Shown here: positions 19,001-27,745 of the stretch, one piece after another
Position numbering within the stretch: position 1 is the first letter of the stretch
How the letters are laid out: each line of letters starts with the position of its first letter
Program-made: the position numbers and the translations under genes
Notes under the pieces: model-generated
Databases searched by the model: none
The model's input: only the letters and a program-made list of their open reading frames with translations
What the model was told of the DNA's origin: nothing
NCBI GenBank assembly: GCA_022641835.1
Contig: CP048715.1
Location: 2,108,001 to 2,172,000, forward strand
DNA length: 64,000 nt
Source of the DNA: Petasospora fabianii
Taxonomy: Eukaryota; Ascomycota; Saccharomycetes; Phaffomycetales; Wickerhamomycetaceae
Reading direction: 5' to 3'

Positions 19001-21844
19001 CATGCTGTTGCCGATACCGATGAGTCTAATGTCCTCATGACCCTCCATCTTTTGCACGCTGCCATTGTTGATGATGAGATGGTAAATGGACCAACACACT
19101 TCGTTGATGCTTTTGTTCAGGCTCCATTGTGTGAGAATTTGTTCAAGATCTCAACTGTCACAAAGTTCACCAAAGCTACAATGACTCTTGCTGATTTCCT
19201 CTTGGAGAAGCTCATACTCAAGGATCGTGAACTGGTGTTCGAAACTCTTACTGCTTGTTACGGCGCTGCAGAGGTTGAGAAGTACAAGGAGAACAAGAAG
19301 TCTGCAGGTATGGATTTTGATGAAACCGAGACAGATCGTAAAAAGAGACTGGCCAAGGAACGCCAGAAGAAGCTTCTCGAGAAGATGAACAAAAAGCAGA
19401 AGGCCTTCATTCAGAAGAACGACACCGAGACTCATTCTCCTCGTGACACACATGAAGAGAGTGCCACAGATGCTAAAGTATGTGTGCTATGTCAGGGTCA
19501 TGAGTCCCGAGATGCTTTGATTGTGATGCCGTTTTCTTTCGGTGAGTCTACTGTCTTTCGTTGTTTACCAAAGGCTACATCCCCAGATTTCAACAGAGCA
19601 TTCAAACATTGGGAGAACGACACTGTTGGCAAGGCTGGTGACTTTGTCGGTAAGGCTCTTGTTACAGGCTCTTTGAAAGACGGCCACACCGTCACGTCGT
19701 GCAATCATGGTGTTCATTATCACTGTCTCGAGGAGTACATTGGTTCTTGTCCCCGCAACAAACCGATTGCTATCAACTGTCCACTCTGCCAGACTAAGAG
19801 TGACATGTATGTACCATCGCTTTTAAGAAACCGTGACTTTACTGCTCAGGATCTGGAAGTCTCTCGCTTCCGTTCTACAGATGGCAACATGTCCTCCCAC
19901 TTCCTCGAAGTGGCAACAAACTTATTCGGTGCCCGAGGAATAATGCAGACCGACGCTTGCCTTCTTCGCATTTGGGACTCTGTATATCCTGAGGAACAGG
20001 CTGTGTTCGACAAAATGAATAACTTTCGCCGTCGCCTCGCACTCACCATGGTCCAGGCCGAGATAAGCACCAGAATCAACGGTGAGTCTTCTCACACAGA
20101 GTTCTTGAAGCAAGTCTCTGAGCAGACATACAAGACATTGAGAGCATTCCTTGACTTCTACTTGATTGCTGGTATGGAGAGAACTCCGCCTTCTCTGTCT
20201 ATGGATAAACTCAAGATAAAGGCCCTGAGGAGCATGATGTTGATCGAAGTATTCATACTCTTCTATCTTGACGGAAAGGTTGGCTTTGAGGCTCTTGCTC
20301 AGCAAATTGTTAAATTTTTTACAGTGAGACTGATGCTCTCTGTTCTTGAATCCACAGATATCTCTGATCTCACAAACATTGATACTGTTGAGAGGGCTGA
20401 TGATGAAATGGTCAAGACGCTGAGGACGTTGCTAAAGGGCTACTCTCCATGCGCCAGATTTATGGATGACGATGACTGGGCAGCAGCTGTGGTGCCTCTA
20501 ATGTTGTCTATTTTGTACGTATCGGTCAGGCCGTTGGCGATTTTCTACAAGGTGCTTGTTCCATCTTTTGACATCCCTGCTCCAGCTGACACAACATCTA
20601 CAGCCTCAAAGATTGACATCATCTTAAATTCTGTCGCGGCTGGATCACTCTTATCCATTTTGAAGACCGCCGATGCTACTTCTCTCCTCAGAAGCAGTAA
20701 GGGTGTTTTCACAAACCACATACCATATCCAGGTGTTATCAAATTGGTAGATCTCCCAGAAGAGCTTTCATACTTTACTACAATGTCTGATGGTGATACT
20801 ACTCGCTTCCCGGCGCCACTCAATATCAAGAACGGTGAAAACAGAATTGATTTCAGAGTCTGTTTGGCCTGTGGCTCCAAGCTCTTTGAGAAGCCGAATC
20901 TCAAGGATATCACTACCCACTTGAAGGAGAAGACTCACTGTTTGAGTAAGACCGGTGCGCTGTTCCTTGTTCCAAGAAACGACACTGTGTTGATGGTATC
21001 TATTAAGGGTGACTTCATCTACCGTGACACTATCAACGCACCATACTTGAACTCTCATGGCCAGAGTGGTGTCAAGGCTGCTAATGGTGGTCACGTTGCC
21101 AAGTTGAATACTGACAGATACAAGTACTTGAATGCGTTGTGGTTGAGTGGCGGCATCTACCCATATCTAACGAGATCAGGTAAGCCACCATCGAGACTTC
21201 AAGGTCTCGACAGTGACACATTCTGGAGAAGCGTGATGACGAATGATGGCTTTGACGAAGGTGACATTCGTGGCAACCTGATGGATGTGATTCGTGCACA
21301 GGTACAACAAGGAGGCATTCCTAACTTCTTTGATGGTCTCCTCAACCGTGCTCAAGGTCTGCCTGGCTTGTTTGTTGGTGATGATCTGCTCGGTGCTGGC
21401 TCTGACGAGGACGATTTTGATGAAGATTTCGATGAAGATGATGCCATGGATGAAATTGATGAGTTTGATGACGCTGATGAAGTCATCTCAGAAGAAGAAG
21501 ACGTTCATGAAAGCGATGCTGATCATGATGATCCACATGGCTATTTCGGTACCCCTGTGTTTTATGATGAAGTGGAGGAAGATGGGGACTACTCTGATGA
21601 CAATATGTGGTCAGCAGAAGACCATGAGTTCACAGACGATGACGTTGAAGGCGAAGGACGGACAGCTGAAAATGGTGGTGGCGGTGAGCAGGCTATGAAT
21701 TTTGGAGAGCTGTTCGAGGCTCAGCAACATGACCTGTATCTCGCTTTCCTTGATGCTCTGAATGACCGTGCAGTGCAGGTTACGGAGGATTCTGATGCAG
21801 ACTACAGCGACCACTTGGACTTCAGCGTTGATGACGTCGATTGA
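16097..21844 (+). CDS. UBR1: UBR1, N-degron E3 ubiquitin ligase
   Basis: 1915 residues, close to the 1950 of S. cerevisiae Ubr1, in one exon. The UBR box (about 86-160) begins 'GRNCGRKFGIGEPIYRC' and ends 'CDCGDPEAW', with the Cys/His zinc ligands in place. A ClpS-like type-2 N-degron pocket follows at about 253-300 ('YVLVLWNDEFHNFQEA'). The RING-H2 domain lies at about 1127-1232 ('VCVLCQGHESRD' to 'NCPLCQTKSD'). An extremely acidic stretch occupies about 1768-1810 and 1870-1915. It recognises destabilising N-terminal residues and, with Rad6, marks proteins for the proteasome. UBR2 is the alternative paralogue; an intact ClpS region and the neighbour QCR9 favour UBR1. Confidence 0.93.
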   Translation: MTSSIRRRLLDEIQALVARMDDDPSLKPALTLQEKLYFAASYEGRYMAELFPDAPKDSLPQHWEDTAELHSNKRYLAQSKEAISHTGRNCGRKFGIGEPIYRCVDCGYDNTCVLCVHCFNKDDHAGHQVSTSVASERNTGICDCGDPEAWTTELHCKCDAKTARSESVHDGHEVFDSEYQTHLRGIFDVCLEFIIEVFAHQNTTVPTVQARLTSLACIDLFDDLVSLLDADASKKSAAITDFYECHTSTESSEYVLVLWNDEFHNFQEAQASICAIGRTTREQAKELSLKIDESGRAILVRESSYDRLCRDLKEASRTGFDTSVMTSSEFNRQEVANYILSWILRVITHPVTNFQALARKAFCESICGEFAIPDSRAPFFNSKQSMFHDYAGLLDGSKLPTGYLPKEVKQSSHMALETTSTRLKYLLFLEPRLFKSMRKSMHEALISTLVSDLHFKAVASTQIVDIYGMLLRNTYELDREAHLTILDEISTQFFTCPTNCNNIMKNQLKNVLVPAKYLLERMCNTETKKIELIIKKAEDPTLGKSTTHRRILGDLTTIFRKAEDVSPLFESPNREAFMAILSYYDDCYRMKRKVGEHVTNEDFRHKFYDAQLIQIMEMVDGATSIEKISKLSLERVSPVLAQLCESLWSTYCHKTVTYKQFELLNFEVSKESIGFYHPSHALLASLLRGTSFDNIETLSSAIGSKKFLNIADGALRSIVLASQIEARYWILNGTSFLTLAAVYLDRVGCGIENSQLRNDIFLNQVAMLTLDPSHVLLNVIQRFELMEWYSGQVNLMCTNYENKVVTVVEMMLSFLYSLLTERLDFQKSLSPSDLHSFKMREMVTYLLFKPKTYSDIEEEVDADILADPAFQDSLKEVSHYTPPRSLTDDGTYSLKKSEYKNVDPLRLRAQGSDFVDNFSTITKHLTTQSKSDKEPVIVPKLDKLDTYSQLGAFTRTNEFARLICKLLDHAVADTDESNVLMTLHLLHAAIVDDEMVNGPTHFVDAFVQAPLCENLFKISTVTKFTKATMTLADFLLEKLILKDRELVFETLTACYGAAEVEKYKENKKSAGMDFDETETDRKKRLAKERQKKLLEKMNKKQKAFIQKNDTETHSPRDTHEESATDAKVCVLCQGHESRDALIVMPFSFGESTVFRCLPKATSPDFNRAFKHWENDTVGKAGDFVGKALVTGSLKDGHTVTSCNHGVHYHCLEEYIGSCPRNKPIAINCPLCQTKSDMYVPSLLRNRDFTAQDLEVSRFRSTDGNMSSHFLEVATNLFGARGIMQTDACLLRIWDSVYPEEQAVFDKMNNFRRRLALTMVQAEISTRINGESSHTEFLKQVSEQTYKTLRAFLDFYLIAGMERTPPSLSMDKLKIKALRSMMLIEVFILFYLDGKVGFEALAQQIVKFFTVRLMLSVLESTDISDLTNIDTVERADDEMVKTLRTLLKGYSPCARFMDDDDWAAAVVPLMLSILYVSVRPLAIFYKVLVPSFDIPAPADTTSTASKIDIILNSVAAGSLLSILKTADATSLLRSSKGVFTNHIPYPGVIKLVDLPEELSYFTTMSDGDTTRFPAPLNIKNGENRIDFRVCLACGSKLFEKPNLKDITTHLKEKTHCLSKTGALFLVPRNDTVLMVSIKGDFIYRDTINAPYLNSHGQSGVKAANGGHVAKLNTDRYKYLNALWLSGGIYPYLTRSGKPPSRLQGLDSDTFWRSVMTNDGFDEGDIRGNLMDVIRAQVQQGGIPNFFDGLLNRAQGLPGLFVGDDLLGAGSDEDDFDEDFDEDDAMDEIDEFDDADEVISEEEDVHESDADHDDPHGYFGTPVFYDEVEEDGDYSDDNMWSAEDHEFTDDDVEGEGRTAENGGGGEQAMNFGELFEAQQHDLYLAFLDALNDRAVQVTEDSDADYSDHLDFSVDDVD

Positions 21845-22240
21845 ATAGTGGATCCTTCCAAGTGGAAATGATCTTGTAATGCAACACAACACCGTATCAC
21901 GTCAGCTACTTGTTGGAATAAAGAGCCGTAGTGCTAATCACTACAACTGCCACCTACAGTAACGCTATAGTAGCGCCAAAATTCTTAAATAAATCGATGA
22001 AATATCATGTACAAAATGGGTTGTGGGAACAAAGCCTGTAGATGATTTATATCATCTTCTGTGTGTTTGGTATGTGCAAGCAATGTTCAATGAAAGTATA
22101 TGTGGATAACGTGAGTAACCACGTCAATGAATGTGGGATGGTGATGGCAGGATAGAATGGAATAATGAATCAGTTAGAGATATCATTGTTGGTCGTGTTG
22201 GATTCGTATGCGATGAAGTTTTGGTGTTATTTGAAGCGAT
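21845..22240. other. Convergent intergenic region UBR1/QCR9
   Basis: 396 bp between two 3' ends. A/T-leaning with TATATG and AATAAA-like sequence (for example AATAAATCGATG at about 21987) that could serve 3' end formation. No gene seen. Confidence 0.45.
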
Positions 22241-22728
22241 TTACTCGTCATCCTCTTCCTCCTCCTCTCCGGACTCGCCAATTTTACCCTTAATGTCCTT
22301 CCACAATTTACCCTTGTTGTGGTAGTCCCACCATTTGTTGATACCAGACTCGAAGCCCGGCTGGAACAAGAAAGCACCGAAGAAGATGGTGCTAACGAAG
22401 ATGGAGTTTCTCTTCATGAAAGTGTTGTAGATGGTGGAGTAGAAAGACTGTCTAATGTTAGTCTCTGAGTCATATGAGTAAGGAAAAAAAGACAAGATTC
22501 ATTGCTTCAGGACATCAACAGTATGTGGGAGTTCTGTCGACTATCCCAAGTGGCTCCCTCTCAGATCGTCTCCAAATAATTTAGTACAGATGTCAATGGC
22601 TATTGGTGCTGTAGTTAATAGGACGAGTGACCTATCTCCACCAAATCAAGCCACCTGCGCGATCAGATTGCCCAAACATTGTACCCTGTAGCACATGAAT
22701 TTCCTTCAAAAACAAAACAACGTACCAT
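22241..22728 (-). CDS. QCR9: QCR9, cytochrome bc1 complex subunit 9 (intron after the ATG)
   Basis: Spliced gene: exon 1 is only the ATG at 22726-22728, intron 22448-22725, exon 2 at 22241-22447, giving 69 residues that start MSFYSTIYNTFMKRN. The protein has one membrane span (about 16-32, 'IFVSTIFFGAFLFQ') and the diagnostic 'HNKGKLWKDIK' followed by an acidic tail, as in S. cerevisiae Qcr9 (66 residues), whose intron also follows the ATG. An unspliced reading from an ATG at 22495 would add 15 unconserved residues and run through the branch point. It is a small subunit of respiratory complex III in the inner mitochondrial membrane. Confidence 0.93.
22448..22725 (-). other. QCR9: QCR9 intron (278 nt)
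   Basis: Donor GTACGT immediately after the initiator ATG, branch point GACTAAC, acceptor CAG nine nt further on (ATTAGACAG). Phase 0. The three-nucleotide first exon matches the S. cerevisiae gene structure. Confidence 0.9.
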
Positions 22729-22837
22729 CTTGGATTTTGTGTTGACTTAACCAAAGCTTCTTGTTGCTGTGCTGGTCCTTGGTGTGCTCCGCTTCGCTTT
22801 TTTTCTGTTTTCCGCGTAAAACGGTTTTCGCGTCCGG

Positions 22838-22845
22838 TGATTGGT
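22838..22845 (-). promoter_or_regulatory. HAP2/3/4/5-type CCAAT box before QCR9
   Basis: Minus-strand ACCAATCA, a perfect match to the yeast HAP site ACCAATNA, 110 bp upstream of the QCR9 ATG. The HAP complex activates respiratory genes in yeasts, so the site fits the gene. Two TTTCGCG motifs flank it at 22826-22832 and 22865-22871. Confidence 0.6.
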
Positions 22846-23023
22846 TCCCGGGCCGTCGCGCACCTTTCGCGCAGCACAACCCCTCCAACACATAAAGAGA
22901 GTGTGCATCGCAAGCTTGTAACTCAGCCCTTATTGATTCAATTGGGTTCATTTTAGTGCTTCTGTGCTCATTGCATGCATCTAGTTGCAATTTTGTGAAA
23001 AAAGTGGTATCTGCAGGATTTGC

Positions 23024-23031
23024 AAAAAAAA
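23024..23031 (-). terminator. RNA polymerase III terminator of tRNA-Trp
   Basis: Eight consecutive T on the minus strand, 10 bp past the tRNA discriminator base, as expected for Pol III termination. Confidence 0.85.
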
Positions 23032-23041
23032 TTGATAAGAA

Positions 23042-23127
23042 TGAAACGGACAGGAATTGAACCTGCAACCCTTCGATTGCACTGTTGACAACTGGAGTCG
23101 AAAGCTCTACCATTGAGCCACCGCTTC
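23042..23127 (-). tRNA. tRNA-Trp (CCA) with a short intron
   Basis: The minus strand reads GAAGCGGTGGCTCAATGGTA at its 5' end, GACTCCA in the anticodon arm and GGTTGCAGGTTCAATTCC in the T arm, ending CCGTTTC plus discriminator A. This is nearly identical to S. cerevisiae tRNA-Trp. The acceptor pair GAAGCGG/CCGTTTC forms seven pairs with one G-T. The total of 86 nt exceeds the 72-nt mature size by 14 nt, so an intron of about 14 nt sits just after the anticodon (about TTGTCAACAGTGCA). The A box and the B box (GGTTCAATTCC) are intact. Confidence 0.95.
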
Positions 23128-23454
23128 ATCTTGTTGAACTGGGCCGATCCAGTTTGCCAGACAGTACCCAAAACACTTGGAATCCAAAACTTCGCTTTCC
23201 TGGCTGTTGGTGCCACATGTAGGCTAGTGAAGTACATATTTAGGGTAAAGACAGTGTAGCAAACCATTTGTAATGCCTTAGAGGACATAAATATTCCATA
23301 ATGCTGCCATTAAGCTACCTTTAAGCCAACAAGCTGCCCTCAGCCCGCCTCCTCCACTCGCGCACCTTCCTGAAAACGACGTGCTTTACCAGCTCAACTC
23401 ACTCAATCATTATCTACTCTCTTGTTTCTACATAGTTTAGGGTGGCATTTTCAA
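23128..23454. other. Intergenic region tRNA-Trp/MMM1
   Basis: 327 bp between divergent genes. It should hold the MMM1 promoter. No TATA match and no gene are visible. Confidence 0.4.
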
Positions 23455-24543
23455 ATGACCGATGCTCTGCTTGCTGAATCTGAGACTGCTACAGTCGTGA
23501 TTCAAGAGGGCGCTGCCTCCACTTTGATAACCCTGGATGAATACATTAACAGAGCTCTTCCCTATCACCTCCAGAAACAACTAGCAAATGCATCACACAC
23601 AAGCACACGGTGGTCATTCACTCAGGGCCTTCTCATTGGGCAATTCAGTGTCATCGTGGTAATCATATTCTTTATCAAGTTCTTTGTGTTCAGTGAGACA
23701 AGCTCAACCAACGATGCGTTGAAGGACCTCAAGAAGGCGCCAGTCATTGCCAAGAAAGAAGTCTCTTCATCCAGCACAGATCAAGAAGCACAGCTGAAGT
23801 CTATCAACTCCATCCTCGAGAAAACATACTACAATGTGGAGACTCACTCTCCAGAATCGCTGGATTGGTTCAATGTCCTAATCGCACAAACGATCAATCA
23901 ATTCAGACAAGAGGCTCTTCTATCAGATAACATCGTACACTCTCTCAACGACTTTCTAGAGAAGACCGATCTACCAGACTTCCTGGATAAGATCCGCATT
24001 ACAGAGCTTGATATTGGTGATGATTATCCAATCTTCTCGAACTGCAGGATCAAAAAGAACCCACTTAACCTCTCCAATCTCCAAGCCATGATCGATGTCG
24101 ATCTCGCTGACACACTCACACTCGGTATCGAAACCAGTCTTCTGCTCAATAAACCAAAGCCACTCACCGCCATACTCCCAATCCAACTTAGTGTTTCAAT
24201 TGTGCGGTTTTCTGGGTGCCTCACTGTCTCTCTTATCACAGTGGATGACGGTGACGGTGTGGAAGCTCAAGGCGAGGACAAACCAGGAAAAGGTACTGCA
24301 CTGATGTTTTCGTTTGCCCCTGACTTTAGGCTCGAATTCTCCATTAAATCTCTCATCGGCTCAAGGTCCAAACTGGAAAATGTTCCAAAGATTGGTAATC
24401 TCGTCGAAAGTCAATTGAAAAGGTGGTTCATAGAAAGATGTGTGGAGCCAAGATCACAGGTTATCAGACTACCAAATATGTGGCCAAGAAGAAAGAATGT
24501 CCGTGAGCCACAGGTTGTGGGGACTGCCACTTCTCTTGATTAA
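23455..24543 (+). CDS. MMM1: MMM1, ER subunit of the ERMES ER-mitochondria tether
   Basis: 362 residues from ATG 23455 (MTDALLAESE); the frame runs a little further upstream without an ATG. A short lumenal N-terminus precedes one membrane span at about 57-79 ('GLLIGQFSVIVVIIFFIKFF'). A linker with Ser runs leads into the SMP lipid-transfer domain (about 132-345) with 'SLDWFNVLIAQTINQFRQEA', 'ITELDIGDDYPIFSNCRI' and 'DFRLEFSIKSLIGSRSKL'. Mmm1 binds Mdm12 and Mdm34/Mdm10 to move phospholipid between ER and mitochondria. Convergent with SPO75, as in S. cerevisiae. Confidence 0.94.
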   Translation: MTDALLAESETATVVIQEGAASTLITLDEYINRALPYHLQKQLANASHTSTRWSFTQGLLIGQFSVIVVIIFFIKFFVFSETSSTNDALKDLKKAPVIAKKEVSSSSTDQEAQLKSINSILEKTYYNVETHSPESLDWFNVLIAQTINQFRQEALLSDNIVHSLNDFLEKTDLPDFLDKIRITELDIGDDYPIFSNCRIKKNPLNLSNLQAMIDVDLADTLTLGIETSLLLNKPKPLTAILPIQLSVSIVRFSGCLTVSLITVDDGDGVEAQGEDKPGKGTALMFSFAPDFRLEFSIKSLIGSRSKLENVPKIGNLVESQLKRWFIERCVEPRSQVIRLPNMWPRRKNVREPQVVGTATSLD

Positions 24544-24613
24544 TGGGGCTCTACTGTAAATACGTGTTTAGTACGAATGCTAATCGTGTGCATATGATTC
24601 GGATTTATTCCAC

Positions 24614-27193
24614 TTAGATGTAGTCTGGAGGATATCCATTTATCACAACCTCTCCTTCGTCAGTCAACTCACAATACGCGTTTGAGCATTCAAGACCAAG
24701 AGCACTCAAGTATGTGATCATTTGCAGTGAGAAACTGTAATTGTCCTTCGGCATCCAAACAATTTTGTTGTAATGCTTAAAGCATTCCTCATAGAATGTA
24801 TCGTTGAACATCGAGGTACTAATATCCGCAGATCTCAGAGCGCACTCATCACCATCGGTACCATCTCGTGTCAGCATTAGAGGAGTTGTCTTTGTCAACA
24901 ACGCACCAAACATCAGCTTGATCTGTGACTGTCCTGCTGCGGTGGAAATCATGAGCACGAATGTCAATAATGCATGATAGAGACAATTAGCCTGACCATC
25001 CTCGTCTCGAGACAATGCGAACATACCAATTAAGCAAGCTTCCATGAAGTACACTCCCGAGTAAAGCTGGAAAAGTGCAGTCGGATAAAGTTGGCCATAG
25101 TTCTCAGACACAGGCTTTTGCTGATACTGGTATTTCAATGTGTACTTGAAGGAAAGAAGAACCAATGCAAATGCAACGCAGCAGAACACAACAATTACAG
25201 GTGATAAGATGCAATAAATCAATCCAATAGATCCTAATACGGCGAAAGTGGGATAAACGGATCCCCATTTGTATTCTGGGACCTTAGACAGTCTCTCGAA
25301 CTTTTCACGTGGGGTCCAATCTATCCATGGATATACGAAGGAGTTGCAGAAGAGCTCATAATTCTGAAGGAGGTTGTTGCCAAAGTATGACAAGCCACGA
25401 ATTGTGATATATGAGAAGAAAAAGTTTGAACACTTTGGCAAATTCGTTGCAAGGATGTTGGGTATCGATACTGGGTTGTTAACAAGACCCTCCACTATCA
25501 CTGTGTATCCGGAAGAGATTGTAACAACCAAGAAGATATGGATAAAGAGAAAGACAAACATCCATCTTTGAACATCCATCTCAACATCTGCCCCTGTTAT
25601 TTTGCCCTTGATATGACTGATGTATCTAAATAGATGTGGGACAAGTTCACTCAAGCACATCAAGAGAACCACAGAAAGATAGTTGGACATTACATCAGTC
25701 AAATATGTCGGAAGAAAGTTCATCCAGGAGAGAAGTGGAATCAAAGCAGTTAAGTAAGGAAGTTGTGATATAAGTCCGATGAAAGCCACAGGAATCACCC
25801 AACCGAGAATAACGCACGTCGATAGGAAGTTTCCTCCAATTACTCTAGCAAAGGCGAACATATTACTCTGTATTGAAAGGTTTCTCCAAATGATGTCCCT
25901 AGGGTTGATCAAAGTGACCGTTTTGTTGAGCTCATTCAAATGACCTGAGATCTGGATCTGATTCAATATCAGCGCATGCAAGGGGTCTCTAAATTGAACG
26001 AAAACCTTGTTATAGCGATGATAAACAGGCATTGTGCCATTGTCTCTCTTTATAAAGCGAGCTCTTCTCTCTTTTAACAAATGGCGGGTTTCCTGAAGCT
26101 TTTTCACGGCTTCATGGATGGGGATGTCCAATGGACGAAATACCACTGTCGGAAGATATGTTTTGTTGCCAAACTCGATTGAGGCATGCTTCAAATTGTG
26201 GCATACAGTCATCCAGTACGCACGTGTCATTGTGGGAGGAATCCCTTCTTTTTTTGGCGTACTCTCCTGGAAGAGTCTCCTATGGATATCAGTTGTCAAC
26301 AAGCGCTCCAATTCGGTAAGCTTCTTGATCTTGGACTTGTAAATGTCTCTGATATCTCCATAGTTGTATATGAACCAGATGTTCTGAACTTGTGCTCCAC
26401 AGAGCCTGTGGAACATTTCCGTGAGCTCCTGTCGGTTGAGGAGCTTTAGAGGGACATTTTGTATCAAGATTGTGTTGTGGTAGCTGTGAAGCTTGTTCGT
26501 GAACAAAAAGTTATCTGAGTCAGACAAGTACTTGTTCTTCACCTCAATATAGTTCTTCAACTCAACAATAAGAAGTCCATGGAACCATAAGATGGATACC
26601 ACAGCCATCGTCAAATGAACGCTCAATCTTTGAGAGAATTTTGGAGCGATGTTAGACATCGAGATCATATCCAAGCCTTCAACTGAGGGGACGGTGCCGT
26701 TGGTGTATAACTCCAAGTCTATCATAGTGTATCTTTGATACCCTGACATGTAGTTCACGGGTATTAATATGGGAATGTTGAGTATTGCCAAGCCCAAAAA
26801 GAGGAAGAGCAAGAAGCACATGTATCTTAAAAAGAAGTATGCATCAAGGCCAGACTTCTTGTAATTGCTGATCGGTTCAACCAAGATCTCGACGACCCAG
26901 GAAAATAAGCCTTCTTTTGGTGAAGATTCATGTTTACCAATAATATTTGTAAATGATCTATTTGGTTGGTAAATGTTACGCAACCTTGTTCTCAAAAGAC
27001 TGAAGATGATGACCTGGAAGGCGCAGTAAAGAAGGGATATCGACAACGACGAGAGAAACGTCTGAAATGAGATTCCTGCCTCTTTCTGGGCAAACCCGGC
27101 CCTCGATGCATTGAGGAAATCTAACAAGTAGAGAAAATGGGAGGAGCTGATGACTTCGGTGACGTTAGATGCCAGAAGGAGTTCCTGTGACAT
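24614..27193 (-). CDS. SPO75: SPO75-like CSC1/OSCA-family membrane protein
   Basis: 859 residues from ATG 27193 (MSQELLLASNVTEV); the open frame extends seven codons further without an ATG. The protein shows the layout of the CSC1/OSCA/TMEM63 family: an N-terminal membrane span (about 43-65), two more near 125-220, a cytosolic RRM-like domain ('NTILIQNVPLKLL', 'NIWFIYNYGD'), then a large multi-spanning region with 'NPRDIIWRNL' and 'PTYLTDVMSNYLSVVLL'. Family members are mechanically or osmotically gated cation channels. Yeast paralogues are CSC1, RSN1, PHM7 and SPO75. The convergent neighbour MMM1 and the length (Spo75 is 868) point to SPO75, needed for sporulation in S. cerevisiae. That assignment rests on synteny recalled from memory. 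Confidence 0.75.
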   Translation of the reverse strand: MSQELLLASNVTEVISSSHFLYLLDFLNASRAGFAQKEAGISFQTFLSSLSISLLYCAFQVIIFSLLRTRLRNIYQPNRSFTNIIGKHESSPKEGLFSWVVEILVEPISNYKKSGLDAYFFLRYMCFLLFLFLGLAILNIPILIPVNYMSGYQRYTMIDLELYTNGTVPSVEGLDMISMSNIAPKFSQRLSVHLTMAVVSILWFHGLLIVELKNYIEVKNKYLSDSDNFLFTNKLHSYHNTILIQNVPLKLLNRQELTEMFHRLCGAQVQNIWFIYNYGDIRDIYKSKIKKLTELERLLTTDIHRRLFQESTPKKEGIPPTMTRAYWMTVCHNLKHASIEFGNKTYLPTVVFRPLDIPIHEAVKKLQETRHLLKERRARFIKRDNGTMPVYHRYNKVFVQFRDPLHALILNQIQISGHLNELNKTVTLINPRDIIWRNLSIQSNMFAFARVIGGNFLSTCVILGWVIPVAFIGLISQLPYLTALIPLLSWMNFLPTYLTDVMSNYLSVVLLMCLSELVPHLFRYISHIKGKITGADVEMDVQRWMFVFLFIHIFLVVTISSGYTVIVEGLVNNPVSIPNILATNLPKCSNFFFSYITIRGLSYFGNNLLQNYELFCNSFVYPWIDWTPREKFERLSKVPEYKWGSVYPTFAVLGSIGLIYCILSPVIVVFCCVAFALVLLSFKYTLKYQYQQKPVSENYGQLYPTALFQLYSGVYFMEACLIGMFALSRDEDGQANCLYHALLTFVLMISTAAGQSQIKLMFGALLTKTTPLMLTRDGTDGDECALRSADISTSMFNDTFYEECFKHYNKIVWMPKDNYSFSLQMITYLSALGLECSNAYCELTDEGEVVINGYPPDYI

Positions 27194-27745
27194 AGACTCG
27201 AGTGTTGAACGCAAGTGTGAGCCAGGCGATCGAAGACCTCCGGTGCGCTTCTCTCGAAACCACCCTCAAAAGACCATCTCTTAAAGGTCCTTGATGACGT
27301 ACAGCCGTTGCCTATGGTGCATCATAACAAACAAACTCCTGAGGCTTTGTGTCACAGACCTTTATTCCGTACCAACTATGTGCGTGCGCGTTCCCTGTAC
27401 ACCTTTGTGTGAAGGGGCACCTTCCGCATTCGGAAGTACCCTCCTGACTTCGCGACCCCGGATCATCACAGCTTCCAGATCGGGTAACTGTCCAGCCATA
27501 ACGCTATTTTTATGCCAGCTGCATATACTGCGCCTACACAAACAAAACAAAGTGTCGGAATGGCTTCGCCGCCTCTGTGATTTCCTTTAAAATGAAGACG
27601 TTCCCACTACGCTCTACTCTCCACGCACACCACAAATTCCTGCACGGTATCCGACAAAACTGAGGTTTTCTTACGACTCTTCACCACACTACACACTACA
27701 CACTACAAACTACACGTCTCCGATTCCACAGACACACCACCTAAC
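27194..27745. other. Divergent intergenic region SPO75/CRH1
   Basis: 552 bp holding two promoters. The CRH1-proximal end is a CA-rich leader with a 7-bp tandem repeat (listed separately). No other gene seen. Confidence 0.45.
27687..27714 (+). repeat. 7-bp tandem repeat CACTACA in the CRH1 leader
   Basis: Three exact copies of CACTACA followed by AACTACA, four units in 28 bp, about 30-60 bp before the CRH1 ATG. It probably lies in the 5' UTR and would give an unstructured leader. Confidence 0.85.

Noticed and set aside
22448-22495. ATG at 22495 as the QCR9 start, adding a Tyr/Ser/Thr-rich 15-residue N-terminus.
   Set aside because: This stretch contains the GACTAAC branch point and the acceptor; the family N-terminus MSF-S--Y is restored only by splicing from the ATG at 22728.
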